NCBI RefSeq assembly: GCF_041107455.1
Contig: NZ_JBGBPY010000001.1
Coordinates: forward strand, 3,348,001 to 3,412,000
Direction: 5' to 3'
Origin: Rhodanobacter humi
GTDB taxonomy: Bacteria > Pseudomonadota > Gammaproteobacteria > Xanthomonadales > Rhodanobacteraceae
DNA: 64,000 nucleotides
Below the pieces are notes generated by a model. The model was not told where the DNA came from, did not search any database, and was given only the letters and a program-made list of their open reading frames with translations. Positions 33,973 through 43,154 of this stretch are shown here, in pieces. Numbering within the stretch: position 1 is the stretch's first letter; each line of letters begins with the position of its first letter. Made by a program: the position numbers and the translations under genes.

Positions 33973-36330
33973 ATGGCGACGACGGGGCGCACGATCGGAT
34001 GGAGCGGCGCGATGCTGGTGGCGCTGAATGCATGGCCGCAGCTGACCATGGCGCAGTCTGTTTCACCAATGGATCCGGCGGCGCAACAGGACGGCTGGAT
34101 ACTCGGTTCGGATGACTACCGCGTTGCCGACTATGCGCGCCAGCCGTACATCGGCAACGGCCGCCTCGGCGCGATGCTGCCCGCCACCGGCGAGGGCTAT
34201 CAGGGTGACCTCGGCCCGACCGGCTGGCCGCTGTACACGCAGCGCTATACCGGCAGCCTGCTGGCCGGCTATTACGCGCGTTCCGGCCGGACCGAGCACA
34301 TCGCCGCTTTGCCGACATGGTCGACGCTCATCCTCGATGTCGATGGCCATCACTGGGAACCCGGCGTGCCACCGGAGCAGGTGACGGGCTGGTGGCAGCA
34401 ACTCGATCTGCGACACGCCCTGGTCAGCACATCGGCGACCTGGACTCCCGTGCCCGGCAAGGCGACCACGCTGCGCTACGACGTATTCATCGATCGCGCC
34501 AACCAGCACGTGGCCGTCGTGCAGCTGAGCGTGACGCCGCACTGGTCGGGGCAACTGGCGATCACCGGCCTGCTCGATGGACACGGCGCGCGACGAGTCA
34601 CAGCAGGACCGGCCAGCTATGACGCCGGCGCGGACATGGTCGCCGTCACCGTGCACGCGGAGCAGACCGGCAAGATCGCCAGCGAGGTCGGCGTGCTGGA
34701 TGGTTCCGCCAACGTGCATGTGGGCAGCCGTTCGGCCGCTGGCGAGCGCCAAGCGATGACGGCCGGTGAGCGCTGGACGTTCCCGGTGGTTGCCGGCGAG
34801 ACCTACCGCATCACCAAGTACGTCGGCATCGCCTCGGCGGACGACGGCGCCGATCCGCTGGCCGTGGCGAAAGCTGCGGCGTTGCAGGCGCGCCGTCTCG
34901 GCTGGGACGCGCTGCTGCGCGAACACGAACGCGCGTGGGCGCAACTCTGGACGTCCGACATTGAGGTCACCGGCAATCCGGTGATGCAACGCCGGGTGCG
35001 CGCCAGCCTCTATTCGTTGTATGCCAGCGTGCGTGCGGGACAGGCATGGAGCATCGCGGCGTCCGGCCTCAGCAGCGACAACTATGCCGGCATGATCTTC
35101 TGGGACGACGAGACCTGGATGTATCCGGCGCTGCTGGCCCTGCATCCGGAGCTGGCGCGGCCAGTACTCGACCTGCGCTACGACACTCTGGCGCAAGCGC
35201 GCCGGAATGCGCTGGAGGTTCACCGCGAGGGAGCGGTATGGCCGTGGTCGACCGGGCCGAGCATGCTGTGCGGCGACGATGGCCCGTGCAGTGATTACCA
35301 GGATCACCTGCAAAGCGAGATCGGGCTCGCCCAGTGGCAGTACTACCTCGCCACCGGCGATCGCCAGTGGCTGCGCGAACGCGGCTGGCCGGTGCTGCAT
35401 GACATCGCCGCGTTCTGGCAGGGTCGTGCACGGCGCGATGCCGATGGCCGTTACCACATCGACGATGTCGCCGGTTCGGATGAATACGCCGTCCACGTCA
35501 ACGACCACGCCATGACCAATGTCGGCGCCAGCCAGATGCTGCGCATCGCCACGCTGGCGGCGCCGGTGGCCGGTGCGCAGGCCGATCCGGCATGGCAGGC
35601 GATCGCCGACCGGCTGGTGGTGCCGATGGATGCGCGGCACGGCGTGCATGCGGAGTACGCCGGCTACGACGGCCGCAAGATCAAGCAGGCCGACGTGGTG
35701 CTGATGAGCTACCCGTACGAATACCCGATGCCGCGCGCGGTGGCGCAGGCCGATCTCGACTACTACGCCGCGCGAACCGATCCGGATGGCCCGGCGATGA
35801 CCGATTCGGTGCAGGCGATCGTGGCTTTGCAGATCGGCTTGCCCGGCTGCATGGCGTGGCATTACCTGCAGCGTGCGGTCGATCCGTTCGTGCGCGCGCC
35901 GTTCGAGCAGTTTTCCGAAGCCCGTGGCGACAAGGCCGGTGACAACGCAGGCGCGCCGTCTTATGTATTCGAGACTGGTGCGGGAGGTTTCCTGCAGATC
36001 TTCCTGTACGGCTTGAGCGGCCAGCGCTGGCGCAGCGACCGCGTCGTGTTCGAGCCCACGCTGCTGCCACAGGTTGGCACCCAAGTGACGATCCGCGGCC
36101 TGCGTTACCAAGGGCGTACCCTCGATCTCGTCCTGGGCTTGCAGCGCAGCAGCATCACGCTGATCCACGGTGTGGCGCTCCAAGTGGAGACCGACAAAGG
36201 CCTTGTTACGCTTCAGCCTGGCGCGACGCATGTGGTCGATACTGCAAGGCCCGACTTGTCGCCCACGCCCCATCCCATGCGTTGCGTGCCGAATGGCACG
36301 ACAACTCCACACCCTGCAAAGGATCCATGA
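33973..36330 (+). CDS. Secreted GH65-family glycoside hydrolase
   Basis: ATG 33973 is preferred over 33904 because it follows GGAAACGGG, starts a signal peptide (GWSGAMLVALNAWPQLTMAQS), and lies outside the operator candidate. The product has 785 residues. The N-terminal beta-sandwich has YIGNGRLGAMLPATGEGYQG. The (alpha/alpha)6 barrel shows GMIFWDDETWMYPALL, AVWPWSTGPSM and DVAGSDEYAVHVNDHAMTN, in which Glu504 is in the catalytic position of GH65. GH65 includes phosphorylases, but an exported enzyme is more likely a hydrolase, such as the kojibiose- or glucosylgalactose-type enzymes. The stop overlaps the next ATG, coupling it to GH35 copy 2. Confidence 0.8.
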   Translation: MATTGRTIGWSGAMLVALNAWPQLTMAQSVSPMDPAAQQDGWILGSDDYRVADYARQPYIGNGRLGAMLPATGEGYQGDLGPTGWPLYTQRYTGSLLAGYYARSGRTEHIAALPTWSTLILDVDGHHWEPGVPPEQVTGWWQQLDLRHALVSTSATWTPVPGKATTLRYDVFIDRANQHVAVVQLSVTPHWSGQLAITGLLDGHGARRVTAGPASYDAGADMVAVTVHAEQTGKIASEVGVLDGSANVHVGSRSAAGERQAMTAGERWTFPVVAGETYRITKYVGIASADDGADPLAVAKAAALQARRLGWDALLREHERAWAQLWTSDIEVTGNPVMQRRVRASLYSLYASVRAGQAWSIAASGLSSDNYAGMIFWDDETWMYPALLALHPELARPVLDLRYDTLAQARRNALEVHREGAVWPWSTGPSMLCGDDGPCSDYQDHLQSEIGLAQWQYYLATGDRQWLRERGWPVLHDIAAFWQGRARRDADGRYHIDDVAGSDEYAVHVNDHAMTNVGASQMLRIATLAAPVAGAQADPAWQAIADRLVVPMDARHGVHAEYAGYDGRKIKQADVVLMSYPYEYPMPRAVAQADLDYYAARTDPDGPAMTDSVQAIVALQIGLPGCMAWHYLQRAVDPFVRAPFEQFSEARGDKAGDNAGAPSYVFETGAGGFLQIFLYGLSGQRWRSDRVVFEPTLLPQVGTQVTIRGLRYQGRTLDLVLGLQRSSITLIHGVALQVETDKGLVTLQPGATHVVDTARPDLSPTPHPMRCVPNGTTTPHPAKDP

Positions 36331-38192
36331 TGCAGCGACGAGATTTCCTACGCCTCAGCGCCTTGGCTCCGCTGGCCGCCCTGAGCTTGCGCGTCGATGC
36401 CGGTCAACGTCCCGCTGGCGGATTCGTCGAACGCGCGCCGGACGGCCGCTCGCATCGCTTCGAGTTGTCCGCGCAGCAGTTCCTGCTCGACGGAAAACCC
36501 TTCCAGATCATGAGTGGCGAGATGCATCCGATCCGCATCCCCGCCGAGTACTGGCGCCAGCGCATCCGCATGGCGAGGGCGCTGGGGCTCAACACCATCG
36601 CGATCTACCTGATGTGGAACGCGCTGGAGGCCGAGCCCGGCGTGTTCGACCTCACGACCGGCAGCCGCGACTTCGCGAAGTTCATCCGCATCTGCCAGGA
36701 AGAGGGCATGTGGGTGTACCTGCGCCCCGGCCCCTACATCTGCGGTGAGTGGGATTTCGGCGGCCTGCCGCCGTACCTGCTGCGCCACCCACACATCAAG
36801 GTGCGCGACAAGGACGACCCGGACTACATGGCCGCGGTGCGCCGCTACATCGCCGCCGTCGCGCCGGTGGTGAAGCCGCTGCTGGCCGAGAATGGCGGCC
36901 CGATCCTGATGGTGCAGGTGGAGAACGAGTACGCCTCGTTCGGCAAGGATCTCGGCTATCTCGAGGCGATCCAGACGCTGTGGCAGCAGCACGGCGTGCA
37001 CGGGCCGTTCTCGATCTCCGACGGACTGGGCCAGGTGCGCGACGCGAAGACGTATCTGCCCGGCACCGCGCTGGGCCTGGACGGCGACGTCGACTTCGCC
37101 GGTGCGCAGTCCATCGCAGGCGAGATGCCGGTGTGGATGGGCGAAGGCTATCCCGGCTGGATCACCCACTGGGGCGACAAGGCATTCGCGCGCGGCGACT
37201 TCGCCGGCACGCTGGCCAAGCTGCTGGCCGAGGGTCGCTCGTTCAACCTGTACGTGGTGCACGGCGGCACGAACTTCGGCTTCGGCGCGGGCGCCAACGC
37301 GCACAACGACTACTCGCACTTCGAGCCGGTGATCACCAGCTACGACTACGGCGCGCCGATCGACGAGCACGGCGCGCCCACCGCGGACTATCACGCGTTC
37401 CGCAAGCTGATCGCCGCGCACACCAAGGCGCCGCTGCCCGAACTGCCGGCGGTGCCGGCCATGGTGGGCTTCGACGCGATCACGCCGCAGCCGCACTCCG
37501 CGCTGTGGGACAACCTGCCGACCGCGAAGCGGGTCGAACAACCGCAGGCGAACGAACTGCTGTTCGGACAGGGCGAGGGCATGGTGCTGTATCGCCGTCC
37601 GCTGAAAGGCGGCGGCGAGTTGGCTCTGGGCAACGCGCGCGACTACGCCACCGTGTTTCACGGCGGCCAGTACGTGGACTACGTCTCGCGCATGCAGCAC
37701 CCGACGCTGCGTGCGGGCGACCAGGTGCGACTGCCGGCGTCGAAAGGCGAGACGCCGCTGGAAATCCTCGTCGACAGCTTCGGCCACGTGGGCTACGGCC
37801 AGGCGATGGCCGACCGCAAGGGCCTCGTGGGCGAGGTGCAACTGGACGGCAAGCCGCTGAGCGGCTGGGAGGCGGTGAGCCTGCCGCTGGACGAGCGCTG
37901 GGTGGCGGGCCTGAAGCCGCTGCGCGGCAAGCCCTCGCGGCCCGGCGTGTTCTTCAAGGGCACGATCAAGCTCGCGCAGGCGGGCGACTGCTACCTCGAC
38001 ATGGCGGACTGGGCCAAGGGCTACCTCTGGATCAACGGCCACCTGCTGGGCCGCTACTGGAACCTCGGCCCGCAGCAGCGGTTGTACTGCCCCGCGTCGT
38101 GGCTGCGCGCGGGCGACAACGAGGTGCTTGTGTTCGACCTGCATCGCATCGAGGGTGCGGCGATCCGCAGCGCGGCGGCGTTGAGCGGCTGA
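36327..38192 (+). CDS. Beta-galactosidase, GH35, copy 2
   Basis: ATG 36327 overlaps the GH65 stop and follows AAAGGA; the product has 621 residues. It has a twin-arginine signal (QRRDFLRLSALAPLAALSL) and the same GH35 plan as copy 1: PFQIMSGEMHPIRIP, YLRPGPYICGEWDFGGLP, acid/base Glu201 in QVENEYASFG, nucleophile Glu273 in WMGEGYPGW, and VVHGGTNFGFGAG. The C-terminal jelly-rolls end with LWINGHLLGRYWNLGPQQ. It removes terminal beta-galactose. Differences from copy 1 lie mainly around the segment after NFG and the N-terminus, so the two may prefer different linkages. Confidence 0.94.
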   Translation: MMQRRDFLRLSALAPLAALSLRVDAGQRPAGGFVERAPDGRSHRFELSAQQFLLDGKPFQIMSGEMHPIRIPAEYWRQRIRMARALGLNTIAIYLMWNALEAEPGVFDLTTGSRDFAKFIRICQEEGMWVYLRPGPYICGEWDFGGLPPYLLRHPHIKVRDKDDPDYMAAVRRYIAAVAPVVKPLLAENGGPILMVQVENEYASFGKDLGYLEAIQTLWQQHGVHGPFSISDGLGQVRDAKTYLPGTALGLDGDVDFAGAQSIAGEMPVWMGEGYPGWITHWGDKAFARGDFAGTLAKLLAEGRSFNLYVVHGGTNFGFGAGANAHNDYSHFEPVITSYDYGAPIDEHGAPTADYHAFRKLIAAHTKAPLPELPAVPAMVGFDAITPQPHSALWDNLPTAKRVEQPQANELLFGQGEGMVLYRRPLKGGGELALGNARDYATVFHGGQYVDYVSRMQHPTLRAGDQVRLPASKGETPLEILVDSFGHVGYGQAMADRKGLVGEVQLDGKPLSGWEAVSLPLDERWVAGLKPLRGKPSRPGVFFKGTIKLAQAGDCYLDMADWAKGYLWINGHLLGRYWNLGPQQRLYCPASWLRAGDNEVLVFDLHRIEGAAIRSAAALSG

Positions 38193-38210
38193 GCGCGGCT
38201 TTGCCGTATT

Positions 38211-38301
38211 CCCCCATCCGCCTTCGGCACCTTCCTCGCTCCTCAAAGCTGGCGCCATCCCTGGCGCCTCCCCGCGCACCCCCGCAAGCGGGGGAAGGGA
38301 G
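38211..38301. repeat. Solo half-copy of the CCCCCATCCGCC repeat
   Basis: This 90-base segment between convergent genes is the reverse complement of the right half of the repeat blocks at 44089-44314 and 44697-44898. It shares CCCCCATCCGCC, CTTCCTCGCTCCTCAAAG, the GGCGCCA/TGGCGCC palindrome and CCCCCGCAAGCGGGGGAAGG. It may also serve as a bidirectional terminator. Confidence 0.75.
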
Positions 38302-38306
38302 TGCTG

Positions 38307-39464
38307 TCACGCCTTGCCGTGGAACAGCTCGCGGCCGATCAGCATGCGGCGGATCTCGTTCGTGCCGGCGCCGATCTCGTAGAGCTTGGCGTCGCGCAGC
38401 AGGCGGCCGGCGGGGAATTCGTTGATGTAGCCGTTGCCGCCCAGCGACTGGATCGCCTCCAGCGCCACCTGCACCGCGTTGGTCGAGGCGTTGAGCAGGC
38501 AGGCGGCGGGGTCGACGCGCGACTTCACGCCGGTGTCGAACTGCTGCGCCACCATGTAGGCGAAGCCGCGCGAGGACTGCAGCGCGGTGTACATGTCGGC
38601 CACCTTGGCCTGCATCATGCCGAAGGTGCCGATCGGCGCGTTGAACTGCTTGCGCTCGCGCACGTAGGGCAGGGTGAGGTCCAGCGCCGCCTGCATCAGG
38701 CCGATCGGGCCGCCGGACAGCACCAGGCGCTCGGTGTCCAGGCCGCTCATCAAGACGCGCACGCCCTCGTTGACCTCGCCCACGACGTTCTCGGCGGGGA
38801 TCGCGCAGTTGTCGAATACCAGCTCGCAGGTGTTGGAGCCGCGCATGCCGAGCTTGTCCAGCTTCTGCGCGGTGGAGAAACCCTGCATGCCCTTCTCGAC
38901 GATGAAGGCGGTCATGCAGCGGCTGCCGGCGGCGCGCGGCGCGGTGCGCATGTAGACCAGCAGCACGTCGGCGTCGGGGCCGTTGGTGATCCACATCTTG
39001 GTGCCGTTGGCCACCCACGTGTCGCCACGCAGCTCGGCCTTGCAGCTCATCGAGCCGACGACGTCCGAACCCGCGCCCGGCTCGCTCATCGCCAGCGCGC
39101 CCACGTACTCGCCCGAGCACAGCTTGGGGATGTACTTCCGGCGCTGCGCCTCGTTGCCGTTGTGGAAGATGTTGTTGACGCACAGATTGGAGTGCGCGCC
39201 GTAGGACAGGCCCACCGAGCCGGACGCGCGCGAGATTTCCTCCATCGCCACCATGTGCGCGAGGTAGCCCATGCCGGTGCCGCCGTACTCGGTGGGGACG
39301 GTCATGCCGAGCAGGCCCAGGTCGCCGAACTTCTTCCACAGGTCGGCCGGGAACACGTTGTCGTGGTCGATCTGGGTGGCGCGCGGCGCGATCTCCTTCT
39401 CGGCGAAGGCGTGCACGGTGTCGCGCAGCAGGTCGATCTCTTCACCGAGCGGGAACGGGCGCAT
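38307..39464 (-). CDS. liuA: Isovaleryl-CoA dehydrogenase
   Basis: ATG 39464 follows AGGAGT and gives 385 residues, the usual length. The acyl-CoA dehydrogenase fold is clear: [64 protein letters not shown], and [29 protein letters not shown]. Glu245 in LDTERLVL stands where isovaleryl-CoA dehydrogenase has its catalytic base, in contrast to the C-terminal Glu of other family members. It oxidises isovaleryl-CoA to 3-methylcrotonyl-CoA in leucine breakdown, passing electrons through FAD and ETF. Methylcrotonyl-CoA carboxylase genes are not adjacent in this window. Confidence 0.9.
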   Translation of the reverse strand: MRPFPLGEEIDLLRDTVHAFAEKEIAPRATQIDHDNVFPADLWKKFGDLGLLGMTVPTEYGGTGMGYLAHMVAMEEISRASGSVGLSYGAHSNLCVNNIFHNGNEAQRRKYIPKLCSGEYVGALAMSEPGAGSDVVGSMSCKAELRGDTWVANGTKMWITNGPDADVLLVYMRTAPRAAGSRCMTAFIVEKGMQGFSTAQKLDKLGMRGSNTCELVFDNCAIPAENVVGEVNEGVRVLMSGLDTERLVLSGGPIGLMQAALDLTLPYVRERKQFNAPIGTFGMMQAKVADMYTALQSSRGFAYMVAQQFDTGVKSRVDPAACLLNASTNAVQVALEAIQSLGGNGYINEFPAGRLLRDAKLYEIGAGTNEIRRMLIGRELFHGKA

Positions 39465-39609
39465 CGCGGACTCCTGGGCGTGGGGACTTAGCTGGCGAAT
39501 GGTAGCGCAGCGGGACGGCTTCCCTCTGACACGGTGCACCAGCGGCGGCCCTTGCGCTTGCATTCCGCTGCATCGTCGACAGGCTTTCGCCATGCCTGCG
39601 CGCGGGCCG

Positions 39610-40152
39610 TCAACCGCAGGCGGCGCGGCGGGTTTCGCGGTGCGGCGGGTAGTAGGCGAACACGTGGGTGTCGCTGCCGTAGAAGTCCATGTCGTCGATG
39701 TGCTCGCCGCCCAGGCGTTCGGCCACGCGGTCGGAGGCCTCGTTGCCCACGCGGACCAGGCTGATCACCCGCGGCGCGTGCAAGTGATGCCAGGCGAAGT
39801 CCAGCACCGCCATGCCCGCCTCGGTGGCGTAACCGTGGTGGCGGTGTTCGGGCTTGAGCATCCAGCCCAGCTCCAGGTCGGGCCAGCCTTCGGGATGCAT
39901 CAGGCCGGCGCGGCCCACGAACTCGCCGCTGCCTTTCAGTTCCAGCGCCCACATGCCGCAGCCGCGCAGCTGCCAGTGGCCCAGCAGCATCGCCAGCGAA
40001 CGCCAGGCGTTGGTGCGGTCCAGCGGCTGGCCGTCACCGATCCAGCGGGTGCTGGCCGGGTCGGCCAGCATCGCGGCGTAGTCGTCGAAATGGCGCTCGG
40101 TGAGCGCGGTCAGGCGCAGGCGCGCCGTCTCGATTACAGGGATGTCGATCAT
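39610..40152 (-). CDS. GNAT-family N-acetyltransferase (RimJ/RimL-like)
   Basis: The 180-residue protein begins with [19 protein letters not shown] and contains [29 protein letters not shown]. The latter is the acetyl-CoA-binding motif of RimJ/RimL-type GNAT enzymes (Q/R-x-x-G-x-A). [20 protein letters not shown] follows. It probably acetylates an amino group on a protein, peptide or small molecule; the target is unknown. It follows the SET-domain gene by 18 bases on the same strand, so the two may be co-transcribed. Confidence 0.85.
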   Translation of the reverse strand: MIDIPVIETARLRLTALTERHFDDYAAMLADPASTRWIGDGQPLDRTNAWRSLAMLLGHWQLRGCGMWALELKGSGEFVGRAGLMHPEGWPDLELGWMLKPEHRHHGYATEAGMAVLDFAWHHLHAPRVISLVRVGNEASDRVAERLGGEHIDDMDFYGSDTHVFAYYPPHRETRRAACG

Positions 40153-40170
40153 GCCAAATCAGCAAGCAAC

Positions 40171-40635
40171 TCACGTGCCACCGAGCAACGTCGCGAGGGC
40201 GCGAGTGCTCGAAGCAAGGCTTTCGGTCCAGGACAATCCGGTGATTGTCTCACCAGTGGCCGCATCCGCAAAATCCTCGGCCTCGCCGGGCGGCAGCAGG
40301 TGACGGTAGTCCACCGTGATCTCGCTGCCCGCGGGCAGCTCGGCCAGCGCGAACACGAAGCCCAGGTGCCAGAGGCCGTTCGGCTGGAAGCTGTGGTTGA
40401 TGTAGCACTCGTCGGGCCAGTCCGGCGACACCGTGTAGCGGTCCTCGAACCAGCGCGCGCTGGCGTATTTCAGTTTCGCCAGCTCCGGCGCGTCGAACTC
40501 GGCGTGGCGGAACGTGCGGTCGATCGCGTCGGGCGCGGTGATGATGCTGCCCGCGCGCACTGTCTCATCGAGGAACAGGCCCTTGCCGGCGCCGGGAATG
40601 CGCGAGGCGGCGATGTGGTAGTGCGGCAGGATCAT
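40171..40635 (-). CDS. SET-domain protein
   Basis: ATG 40635 is chosen because homology-like sequence starts there (ILPHYHIAASRIPGAGKGLF); 154 residues result. The SET fold is visible in SRIPGAGKGLFLDETVRAG, DECYINHSFQPNGLW (the NHS/N-H substrate and cofactor motif), and AGSEITVDYRHLL. Small bacterial SET proteins of this type are possible protein lysine methyltransferases using S-adenosylmethionine, but few have known targets. The ribosome-binding site is weak. The neighbouring GNAT gene could hint at protein modification, without direct evidence. Confidence 0.8.
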   Translation of the reverse strand: MILPHYHIAASRIPGAGKGLFLDETVRAGSIITAPDAIDRTFRHAEFDAPELAKLKYASARWFEDRYTVSPDWPDECYINHSFQPNGLWHLGFVFALAELPAGSEITVDYRHLLPPGEAEDFADAATGETITGLSWTESLASSTRALATLLGGT

Positions 40636-40697
40636 GGTGGAGGGGCGGCGGAAAGGGGCGCCAGTGTAGTGCCTGCGAAGGGCTGCGGACGGCGGCT

Positions 40698-40706
40698 TGC
40701 TAGAAT
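40698..40706 (+). promoter_or_regulatory. Extended -10 promoter for the M20 peptidase gene
   Basis: TGCTAGAAT is an extended -10 box 30 bases before the start codon. No good -35 element is seen at the proper distance, which is compatible with an extended -10 promoter. Confidence 0.45.
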
Positions 40707-40735
40707 GGCGGTCTTTCCCCGCTTCGGAGTCCCCC

Positions 40736-42160
40736 ATGGATACCACCCGCCTTTCCCGTTTCGTCGGCAAGCTGTGGGACGACGAAATCGTGCCCAAGCT
40801 GGTGGACTACATCCGCATTCCCAACAAGTCGCCGATGTTCGACAAGGAGTGGAAGGCGCACGGCCACATGGACGCGGCGGTGAAGCTGATGAGCGACTGG
40901 GCCCGCGCCAAGCTCGCCGCGCTGCCGGGCAGCTCGCTGGAAGTGGTGCAGCTCGAAGGCCGCACGCCGCTGATCTATATCGAGGTGCCGGGGCAGGGCG
41001 ACGATACCGTGGTGCTCTACGGCCACCTGGACAAGCAGCCGGAAATGACCGGCTGGGCCGAGGGCCTTGGCCCGTGGACGCCGGTCATCAAGGGCGACAA
41101 GCTCTATGGCCGCGGCGGCGCCGACGACGGCTACGCGATCTTCGGCTCGCTGGCGGCGCTGCTGGCGCTGCACGAGCAGGGCGTGCCGCACGCGCGCTGC
41201 GTGGTGATGATCGAGGCCTGCGAGGAATCGGGCAGCTACGACCTGCCGTTCTACGTCGACCACCTCGCCGCGCGCATCGGCAACCCTTCGCTGGTGGTCT
41301 GCCTGGATTCGGGCTGCGGCAACTACGAGCAGCTCTGGCTCACCACCTCGCTGCGTGGCATGACCGGCGGCAACCTCACCGTCAAGGTGCTGGACGAGGG
41401 CGTGCACTCGGGCGACGCCTCCGGCGTGGTGCCGTCCAGCTTCCGCATCCTGCGCGAGATCCTGTCGCGGCTGGAAGACCCCCAGACCGGCACGATCAAG
41501 CCGAAGGAGCTCTACGTCGAGATCCCCGCCCAGCGCGTGGAACAGGCGCAGCATGCGGCCGAGGTGCTGGGCAGCGACATCTACAGCAAGTTCCCCTGGG
41601 CCGAAGGCATGCAGCCGGTGACGAAGGAGCTGCCCGAACTGGTGCTCAACCGCACCTGGCGTCCGCAACTGGCGGTCACCGGCGTCGGTGGCATCCCGCC
41701 GCTGGACAGTGCCGGCAACGTGCTGCGCCCGTTCACCGCGGTGAAACTGAGCCTGCGCGTGCCGCCCACGCTGGACGCGAAGCAAGCCGGCCGGTTCCTC
41801 AAGCAACTGCTGGAAAAGGACCCGCCTTACGGCGCCACCGTCACCTTCGACCTGGAGAAGGACGGCAGCGGCTGGAACGCGCCCGCGCTGTCGCCGTGGC
41901 TGGAGCAGGCGGTGACCGAGGCCTCGCAGCACCAGTTCGGCGCGCCGGCTACTTACATGGGCGAGGGCGGCTCGATCCCGTTCATGGGCATGCTGGGCGA
42001 GAAATTCCCCAAGGCGCAGTTCCTGATCACCGGCGTGCTCGGTCCGCACTCCAACGCCCACGGCCCCAACGAGTTCCTGCACATCCCCACCGGCAAGAAG
42101 GTGACGGGCGTGGTGGCCGAAGTGGTGGCTAGGCATTACGCGCAGGGTGGCAAGGGCTGA
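40736..42160 (+). CDS. M20-family metallopeptidase (dipeptidase)
   Basis: ATG 40736 follows CGGAG and gives 474 residues. The M20 zinc ligands and catalytic residues are in place: GHLDKQPE, GRGGADDGYAIFG, EACEESGSYDLP, and the C-terminal PHSNAHGPNEFLH. A dimerisation insert lies in the middle (about residues 190-340). It is a cytoplasmic co-catalytic zinc exopeptidase, similar to carnosinase-type dipeptidases that hydrolyse short peptides. No signal peptide is present. It is followed closely by yggS. Confidence 0.88.
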   Translation: MDTTRLSRFVGKLWDDEIVPKLVDYIRIPNKSPMFDKEWKAHGHMDAAVKLMSDWARAKLAALPGSSLEVVQLEGRTPLIYIEVPGQGDDTVVLYGHLDKQPEMTGWAEGLGPWTPVIKGDKLYGRGGADDGYAIFGSLAALLALHEQGVPHARCVVMIEACEESGSYDLPFYVDHLAARIGNPSLVVCLDSGCGNYEQLWLTTSLRGMTGGNLTVKVLDEGVHSGDASGVVPSSFRILREILSRLEDPQTGTIKPKELYVEIPAQRVEQAQHAAEVLGSDIYSKFPWAEGMQPVTKELPELVLNRTWRPQLAVTGVGGIPPLDSAGNVLRPFTAVKLSLRVPPTLDAKQAGRFLKQLLEKDPPYGATVTFDLEKDGSGWNAPALSPWLEQAVTEASQHQFGAPATYMGEGGSIPFMGMLGEKFPKAQFLITGVLGPHSNAHGPNEFLHIPTGKKVTGVVAEVVARHYAQGGKG

Positions 42161-42169
42161 TGGATTCCC

Positions 42170-42194
42170 CTCTCCCGCAAGCGGGAGAGGGGAG
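42170..42194. repeat. CTCTCCC/GGGAGAG stem-loop
   Basis: CCCCTCTCCCGC and GCGGGAGAGGGG are perfectly paired around AA. The element lies directly after the M20 stop and belongs to the family at 14396, 15086 and 22397. It could reduce read-through into yggS. Confidence 0.65.
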
Positions 42195-42219
42195 TCAGGC
42201 ATCTGGAGAACCTCTGCTC

Positions 42220-42945
42220 ATGGATCACTCCCACCTCGCCGCCAACTGGGCCGACATCCGCCATCGCGTGGACGCGGCCTGCCGCGCCGCCGGGCGTGAT
42301 CCGGCCGAGGTCGCCATCCTGCCGGTCAGCAAGACCTTCGATCCCGAAGTGGTGCGCGCGGCGGTGGCGCTGGGGCTGCATCGCTTCGGCGAGAACAAGG
42401 TGCAGGAGATCCGCGACAAGTCCGGTCCGCTGGCCGACTGCGGCATCGCCTGGGTGATGATTGGTCACTTGCAGACCAACAAGGCCAAGGACGTGGCGCG
42501 ATTGGCCAGCGAGGTGCAGTCGCTGGACCGTACGGAGCTGGCCGAGGCGCTGCACCGACGCCTGCAACTGGAGGGTCGCTCCATCGACGTGCTGGTGCAG
42601 GTGAAGACCTCACGCGAGGAGAGCAAGTACGGCCTGCCGCCCGCCGAGCTGCCCACCTTCCTCGACCGCCTGCGCCAGTACGACACCTTGCGCGTGCGCG
42701 GCCTGATGACCCTGGCGATCCACACCGACGACCCGGTCGAGGTGCGCGCCTGCTTCCGCCAGCTGCGCGAGCTGCGCGACGCCGCCATCGCCCGCGGCCA
42801 CGACATCCCCCGCCTTTCCATGGGCATGAGCGGCGATTTCCCGCTGGCGATCGCCGAGGGCGCCACCGAGGTGCGCATCGGTACCGCGATCTTCGGGCGC
42901 CGTCCCACTTCAGACAGCTTTTACTGGCCCGAAACCGGACATTGA
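42220..42945 (+). CDS. yggS: YggS-family pyridoxal-phosphate homeostasis protein
   Basis: The start at ATG 42220 gives 241 residues. Features of the YggS/PROSC family are ILPVSKTF with the PLP-binding Lys38, HRFGENKVQEIRDK, WVMIGHLQTNKAK, LVQVKTSREESKYG, RGLMTLA and LSMGMSGDFPLAIAEGATEVRIG. It is a single-domain TIM barrel that binds PLP without known catalysis and buffers the cofactor and amino-acid pools. In many gammaproteobacteria yggS lies beside pilT or proC; here it follows a peptidase. Confidence 0.93.
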   Translation: MDHSHLAANWADIRHRVDAACRAAGRDPAEVAILPVSKTFDPEVVRAAVALGLHRFGENKVQEIRDKSGPLADCGIAWVMIGHLQTNKAKDVARLASEVQSLDRTELAEALHRRLQLEGRSIDVLVQVKTSREESKYGLPPAELPTFLDRLRQYDTLRVRGLMTLAIHTDDPVEVRACFRQLRELRDAAIARGHDIPRLSMGMSGDFPLAIAEGATEVRIGTAIFGRRPTSDSFYWPETGH

Positions 42946-43154
42946 CCCGGCCGATTCCGGGCCGCCGACACAAGCTTCGGAAAAATCTGATGTTTTTCGA
43001 AGTGTGACGGGTGTATCGGCGATTGCGAACGACGGGGTTCAGTTAACCCCGATCCAACAAACCACTCCATGCATCTTGGTATGGTCGGTCCTTCGTCACG
43101 TCGTCTGCACGCCAGGCGGCACCTCCGAGAACCGTCGTCAGGGGTCACCGCCTC
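42946..43154. other. Leader region upstream of the NlpC/P60 gene
   Basis: This gap contains two potential hairpins. One is at 42973-43000 (CTTCGGAAAAA paired with TTTTTCGAAG, one bulge), possibly the yggS terminator. The other is at 43033-43050 (GGGGTT/AACCCC). The remainder looks like a long 5' leader without recognised motifs. Confidence 0.4.
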
